Origin: Caenorhabditis remanei
Lineage: Eukaryota; Nematoda; Chromadorea; Rhabditida; Rhabditidae
Assembly: GCF_010183535.1 (NCBI RefSeq)
Contig: NC_071329.1
Location: 10,974,001 to 11,038,000 of the forward strand
DNA length: 64,000 nt
Direction: 5' to 3'
Of the stretch, positions 58,501 to 64,000 are shown piece after piece. Position numbers and translations under genes: made by a program. The notes below the pieces were generated by a model. The model did not search any database and had not been told where the DNA came from. It worked only from the letters and a program-made list of their open reading frames with translations. Each line of letters begins with the position of its first letter. Within the stretch, counting starts at the first letter, position 1.

Positions 58501-61500
58501 TGAATGAAGGATTATGATGCTTCTAGACTTACACTTCTTTTTCTTCTTCTTATTTTTTCTTCTCCATCCTCATTTTCTCTCCTGTTATCAAATATCAATA
58601 TCATTCAAATCCATAATCCTTCAGCTCTATTTTTCCCATCATTTTCTTGTTTTTTCCCGTTTTCGCCCTATCTTTGATAATAAAATCTGCTGAAAACGTG
58701 TGTTCCGAAATTCTGGAAATCTAGAAATATCCACATATTTTCCTTTTGCCAAACCACTGATGTTGTAAATATTTACGGCCGAAGATTTGTTCTGCACACA
58801 CTTTTCCATCAGTAAGAAATCTCGGAGAGAACGAGAGGAGGAGAATAATAAATCTTCGTCACTCTCACTGATTCGTTCCTTTTTTCAATTAAATTCTCAT
58901 TTTTTCATGAAATAAAATTATGTTGATTCAGTGAATAACGTGTAATGGATATCTCAGACTACGGTAATTCCCGGACATGTCATGGAAATTTTGAAATAGG
59001 TTTAGGGCAACGTCATGGTGTCTAGAGATTTCAAAATACCTTGCTTAATTATTCATTTCACAACTAAAGAGACTCCAGAGTCCGGACTAAACGAGCTAGA
59101 CACGTCATTTTCTCAGATTTTCTCCTGACAATCCTCGGTTTTTGAAGCTTTTTCTCCCACTTTTATGATTTCTGACGGAGTCTTCACAATGAAAAAGGTC
59201 AAGAGAAAGCACATTTCAAACTGTCTTACCAGCCCTCGAATTGATCTTTGGAAAACTTCCGACATCTGATTTTTTTGATGTTCATAAGTTTAAAAACATC
59301 TAGTTGCAAGATGGATACGTCACAAACATCCACCCTCTCATATTCTTCTATTCTTGTCTCCATTCTATTCACAAATCCATCGTCTTTTATCGTGGGCTTC
59401 TCTTTTTCTCCTTTCTTCAACTTCCTTTTCTTTCCACTCTCACGTCACTTTCATGTCCGTTCCATTCAATTTTCCACGTCATTTCCACTCCAGATGAAAA
59501 GATTTGATGAACAATTTGTTGTTTTTTTCTGAGGAAATGAGACGATAATTATAGTAGTTCAAATGGCTTCTCTCAACTGTAAATGTTGACAAGAATACGA
59601 AGAAGGTTGAGGAAACTAGTAGTTTCAGTATAGATTTGAAATTTCCGAGATCTTTCGAACTATTTGTTTAGGGGAAAAAATTTCATTTAGTGACCTCCTT
59701 CTCCTCATTTTCAGAGCCTAATCTCAAAATAAAATGACGTGGAATCATCATAATTCTCTTTTTCTTTTTAATACGTTTCTATTTTTAAACATCTCTCTTT
59801 ATTTCACCCACGAGGATTTCGACTTGAATTTCATATGAATCAAAATGAAAACCAAAACATTTTTCATCATTTCGACCTTTCTCCTCTTTTCTTTTTACCG
59901 CTCACGAGAGTTTTCTAATAAATAAGACAAAATAATAAGAGATGGTATAAAAAATAATGCAGATTGAATCCATTATATGTTTCCTAAATGTCAAAATTAT
60001 TCTCTGTTTTTCGGCTCTTTTATCCTCCTACACATCATCATTTTCTCTTCAATTTCTCTCATTATTTATTCCGTTTTCTTTGGTCCTTTTTTTCAAGTTG
60101 ACATCATTTTCATGAGGATATTCATTTTCTGGAGAACGATCGCAAATTCAGAAACACTAATAAAAATATTTCCAGATTTCTTTTTTTCGTTCGATCTCGC
60201 AATTAGATCTGGAACTCAATTATCTCTTCTCTCTCTCTCTCTGTTTTTCTATTTTTGACATCAATTGGCTCAAGTCCACAATGTTTATTTGTTTCACCTG
60301 CTCTTTAGAAATGCCAATCCTCTCCCTCTCTATTCATGCTTCACCTGGCTACTTACAAGAATTATGATGTTTTCTCTCTCTGTGCAAAGTGTCCAACATG
60401 TCGTCATGGTCTTTGGAACTCTTTTCCGTTTTTGGGCTTCACATGGAAAATTGAGAAATGGGTTGCCACTTGGGAGCACACTTCTAGTATTACATCAGTT
60501 ACGAGAACGATCATTTGAGATCACTATGACATAATTTCTAAACTTGAATACCCGTATTACATCTAGATTAACTTCCGGATAGCATTATTTACTACTAGTG
60601 ACCATTGTTTTCAGAATCATGCTATAATTAATACCTACTTATTAATTATTTAATTTTTCTTCCTCTTTCTGGTTAGTTCTATGATCATTATAGTGTACAA
60701 ATAGAGTGACAATACGCAGCACACACACGATATATTTCGTCAGTCTTACCCGTCCAATCGAATCAAAAAGTGTCTTTGAAGAAACTAATCGATACAGTAA
60801 TCATTAAGTAATCACAACAAACTCCATTTTTCATTCCGTTGCCATGTCATTTAATAAATTATGAATTCTGAGATCTGAAAATTCAGTTCGAATGTCGTCT
60901 GAAAACTCTCTAAAATCATCTGCAAATCCACCCTCAACTGTCTTTCACCTGGTCTACAAAACTTTCTAAAAGATTCGAAATAAAACATAAAACGAGATTT
61001 GAAACTGAGTCAAGTATATCTAAACCGATATATTCATTAAATGTTCCCATTCATTTCACAACCCTTCCCACAACTGTCGTGTTCTCTATGTCTCTTCATT
61101 ACCCATACTATCTACTAAATGTCATGTTCTTTTTCTTGTCTTCTTCTCATCTCTCTCTATCTCTGTCTCTCATAAAAGTGACATCACTTTCTCGGTCGAT
61201 TTCAAAACGAAGAGACTGTCTCTCTCTGTATTTTGGGAGGAGGAGTTTTGGAAACAAAACAAGAAAAAACTTCTTTCGCTCTCTAATTTTCTTCTATTCG
61301 TTGCATTATCTTACCGCACGTTTCATACAGTTTTCACATATGATCGTCACGTATTTTTAAGTTTTGACATGGAAGACGTTACGAAATAATTGTCACTCCA
61401 ACCTTATGATGACATATTTCAAATTTCCCTTTTTCTATATTTAAGGGTGTACTATGATTCCGTTTTCTTATCGTATCGTTTCGAATTAATAGATGACGTT

Positions 61501-61992
61501 CCTTGAATATTTTTCTATTTCATTCTGTGCACCTTGCCATATTTTCAGTAGCGTCTCGATGTCTCTGACTGTATTAAATTTCAGCTAATCATACTTTTCC
61601 CACATCACTTTCTGATATGTTCTCACTTGTATTGCTGACGTTTTACTGTATCTCAGACACAATTTCTCTCCCAATTCTCTCCGAAACTTTTCTGTTCAAA
61701 TTACAATCTTACTGTAGTCATGACATCACTTACTGTTAGAATGACAAGTTACTTTCTCGTCTAAAACGGTCATCTTTCGTTTCAAATTGGTACCATCTAC
61801 AGTCTTTCACTTCGCCTACATCTTTTTAATTTTTATTAGTTTTTCTCTCTCTCTCTTAATCTTTATTCTTTCCTTCTTCTTGCAGTTCTTTGTCTATTCA
61901 AGTAATTTCTTTTACGGCACGTTATATCTTTTCTCATATCACTTTCGTCTTCTTCCTCTTCTTCTCTTCTTTTTTCCTTTTTACTGTAGATT

Positions 61993-62000
61993 TGACGTCA
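61993..62000. promoter_or_regulatory. CRE/ATF palindrome TGACGTCA
   Basis: A perfect cyclic-AMP-response/ATF octamer 174 bases before the conserved vhp-1 ATG. A second copy lies at 62503-62510 in the following intron. Functional role is inference. Confidence 0.35.
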
Positions 62001-62173
62001 TTATGATGCGTCTAAGTAGGCGTCGACCTTTATAATTCCTTTCTATCTCCGTTCCCTTGCAAAATTAGTTAGAAAATCATTTTATGATAACATAATTTTC
62101 ATCTTTTGGAGAGATATATCATTCCAGATTTATTCACTCCCAATTACTTCTATAATCTCTTTATTTTCAGGAT

Positions 62174-62356
62174 ATGACAGTACTTGACACAGTCACAATC
62201 TCGACATGCGGGTTGTCTTCACTTATCCGTGAGGCTCCAGACACAACACTTATCGTCGACTGTCGGGGATTCACAGAATACAATGAATCTCATGTGCGAC
62301 ACTCAATGAACGCCTTCTTTTCAAAACTTATCAGAAGACGTCTATTTGAAAACAAG
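62174..62356 (+). CDS. vhp-1: MAP-kinase phosphatase, first conserved exon (partial)
   Basis: N-terminal 61 residues of a dual-specificity phosphatase of the VH-1/MKP family, which inactivates JNK- and p38-type kinases. The exon (acceptor TTTTCAG, begins 62171, ATG at 62174, donor GTAAGT at 62357) encodes the start of the rhodanese/CH2 kinase-docking domain: TTLIVDCRGFTEYNESHVRHSMNA matches the CH2 pattern with its (I/V)DCR and H-(I/V)-x-x-(A/S) blocks, followed by KLIRRRLFENK. The catalytic HCxxxxxR domain lies to the right, outside the window. No continuing exon was found before 64000. The ATG is either the start behind a spliced leader or internal if the 55588 exon is used. Named from sequence and from its place after gcy-12. 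Confidence 0.85.
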
Positions 62357-64000
62357 GTAAGTCCTCATTTATTTACTTTTCCTCTCTTTTTTTTCTTCTT
62401 TTTCTTCCCGGAAAACATAGAAACTGTGTATTTTTCTTCCATTCTATATTGATTAGTTTCTGTGTTTGTGTATATAAGTGAATGGCGCTGCGCCCCGCGA
62501 ATTGACGTCATAACACTTTAGGAAGACGGTATTAGGGAAACACAAAAAAAATAGAAAAAGAATGGACTAGAACGTTAAGAGATCAACGGTCTAAAGTCAA
62601 AGCCGTATTATTAGTACACACGAACCAACAGACAGGTGATATGGGTCCGAAGAAAGAAGAATTTAAGAAACTGGTTAGAGAATTTTAAGAATGTTTTTGC
62701 TGAACGTATGTTGAGTCATGAGAAATAGGGATATATTAAGAGAAATAATACATGTTTGCATTGTTATTTTCTGTAATTGTTTTAGAAAAAGTAAGTGGAT
62801 CTATGTTTTCTCCACTCCATTTCATTCTCATGTGTTCCTTCTGAACGGTTTAACATATTTCTGCCTCAAGTTTCTAGTTGAAAAGGTTCTGCTCAAAAAA
62901 CATGGTTCAATACATTTCAACCCACTCAAAACCCTTTCTCGCTACTAACTTCTGAAAGTTTGAGAAGTGATTTCATTGTTCATGAATCTTCGCCCTTTTC
63001 AAACTTATGTATGATTCAAGAACCAGATCCCAATTCCACCATTTTCAGTATAATTTTCCTTTCTAAATGACATTCATCTCTCCCTAATTTTCTCTCAACT
63101 TTTCAGTGATTTGTAATTGGGACTTATCATTTGTTTATCCATTTCCTCTATCATCATTCATGATTTGTGCTCCTTCTAACACAAACACCAGCAAAACGAA
63201 AACAAACCTACACCTCATTTCTCTCTGATCGTGTTTTATGCTCTTGAGTAATTATTCTTGACGAAATACCGAATCCATTCCAAAGGAAAAATGACGTGAC
63301 TAATGGAGACATTCTGCAAATTGTCCGCCATCTAGTCTACAGTAATCTGGGAACTTAGTCATCTGACTTCTGAAAGATAGCGTTTTTTCGTTTGTTTAAC
63401 GTGTTAAAGGTACATGATGAAACCATGGAGAATATACTGTATGTTTCAACACTACTCTCAATCCAGATTTCCATTGACTCATTCAATTTCGAAACGAAAA
63501 ATGAAATAAATGAGTCAGAAAGCGGTTACCAAGCGAAAATATTCAGCTGCTCGTTTCGTAATCTTTTATTACTTTTCCTCTTCTCTTTTTTCCCAAAATT
63601 TCAGTGCAGATCTCGATGATTGATCTCACGAAACCAAGACATCTTGTCTCATTTTAACGACCCACTAATTGCAAATAGTTGTCTTTATTTTCTCGTCAAA
63701 TGAATCACAATCTATTACTAGAAATGATTCATTTCTTAGTGTTCACAAAAAGAGGCAAAAACATCCAAAAGGTGACTAATTCTTTGTCCGTCATTCCGCA
63801 CCGGGCGCCGCGCAACGCATGACTCAACAAGCATATACCATAAAAATGGGCGGAATGAGTATTGGGAGAATGAGACACAAAAACCGAACGTTTGCTTATT
63901 GTTGGTCATTCTGTGAAAGCGAGCAGTTACGGTGATGGTCAGTTCTTGTGTAGGCTTCTTCGATAGAATTCCAGAAATTTCTTGAATTGTTGGACAGTTT
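62357..64000 (+). other. Intron of vhp-1, runs off the window
   Basis: No exon with the required phase-0 acceptor and open frame could be found; candidates after TTTCAG at about 63107 and 63604 hit stops at once. It contains the second TGACGTCA (62503-62510) next to a GC-rich GCGCTGCGCCCCGCG stretch, and a GCGCCGCGC block at about 63805. Confidence 0.6.
62503..62510. promoter_or_regulatory. CRE/ATF palindrome TGACGTCA
   Basis: Second perfect octamer, 147 bases after the first vhp-1 exon and adjoining a GC-rich patch that is unusual for an intron here. It could mark an internal promoter or enhancer; that is inference. Confidence 0.35.

Larger units (their letters stand above)
54690..62170. 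other. Upstream region or 5' intron of vhp-1
   Basis: About 7.5 kb with one candidate exon (to 55588) and otherwise no supported gene. A 244-codon frame at 57462-58196 is the longest in this stretch but is discussed as doubtful. The stretch is pyrimidine-rich toward 61-62 kb, with a perfect TGACGTCA at 61993-62000. Confidence 0.45.

Overview
The window is nematode chromosomal DNA, almost certainly from a Caenorhabditis species. The background is AT-rich, introns are short (about 45-50 bases, GTAAG donors and TTTTCAG acceptors), several genes have an acceptor-like TTTCAG a few bases before the ATG (typical of trans-splicing), and the recognised proteins are close relatives of C. elegans DRN-1, PMT-1, GCY-12 and VHP-1. 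I recall gcy-12 and vhp-1 as adjacent cosmid genes on C. elegans chromosome II, so this is probably a chromosome II region; the species cannot be named from the sequence.

Layout. 1-1637: no gene. 1638-10332: a complete, very young, 8.7 kb LTR retrotransposon with two 666-base LTRs that look identical and a 5-base target duplication. Its 7.35 kb interior encodes no gag, protease or reverse transcriptase. It holds an array of 13 short hairpins with one conserved loop and co-varying stems, a heptamer TACCAGC repeated about 28 times on one strand, and a ~141/282-base quasi-periodic structure. 13848-14792 (-): Di-Ras GTPase (drn-1), 5' end not found. 20365-23892 (-): phosphoethanolamine N-methyltransferase (pmt-1), complete. 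25310-26883 (+): seven-helix receptor resembling the gustatory-receptor family. 27393-28122 (+): secreted cysteine-containing protein. 30151-30222 (+): tRNA-Ala(AGC). 30544-30944 (+): single-LIM-domain protein. 31668-33100: a diverged tandem repeat split by a 1.15 kb foldback transposon with ~522-base arms. 40957-42985: a 5'-truncated LINE fragment between 487-base direct repeats. 45423-52494 (+): receptor guanylate cyclase gcy-12 in 15 coding exons with a 450-residue C-terminal tail; its 1.04 kb seventh intron holds two small secreted-peptide genes on the opposite strand. 54267-54402: GA microsatellite followed by an uncertain membrane-protein frame. 62174-62356 (+): first conserved coding exon of the MAP-kinase phosphatase vhp-1, which runs off the window; a possible upstream exon ends at 55588.

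The genes are unrelated in function: choline-lipid synthesis (pmt-1), small-GTPase signalling (drn-1), cGMP signalling (gcy-12), stress-kinase control (vhp-1) and sensory reception. Exon joins were chosen by hand so that GT-AG sites keep the frame open; each multi-exon model below sums to a whole number of codons except the incomplete ones noted. The long remaining stretches (about 33-41 kb and 55-62 kb) look intergenic or intronic.

The most novel material is the interior of the LTR element (hairpin array with compensatory stems, strand-biased heptamer) and the pair of nested antisense secreted-peptide genes.
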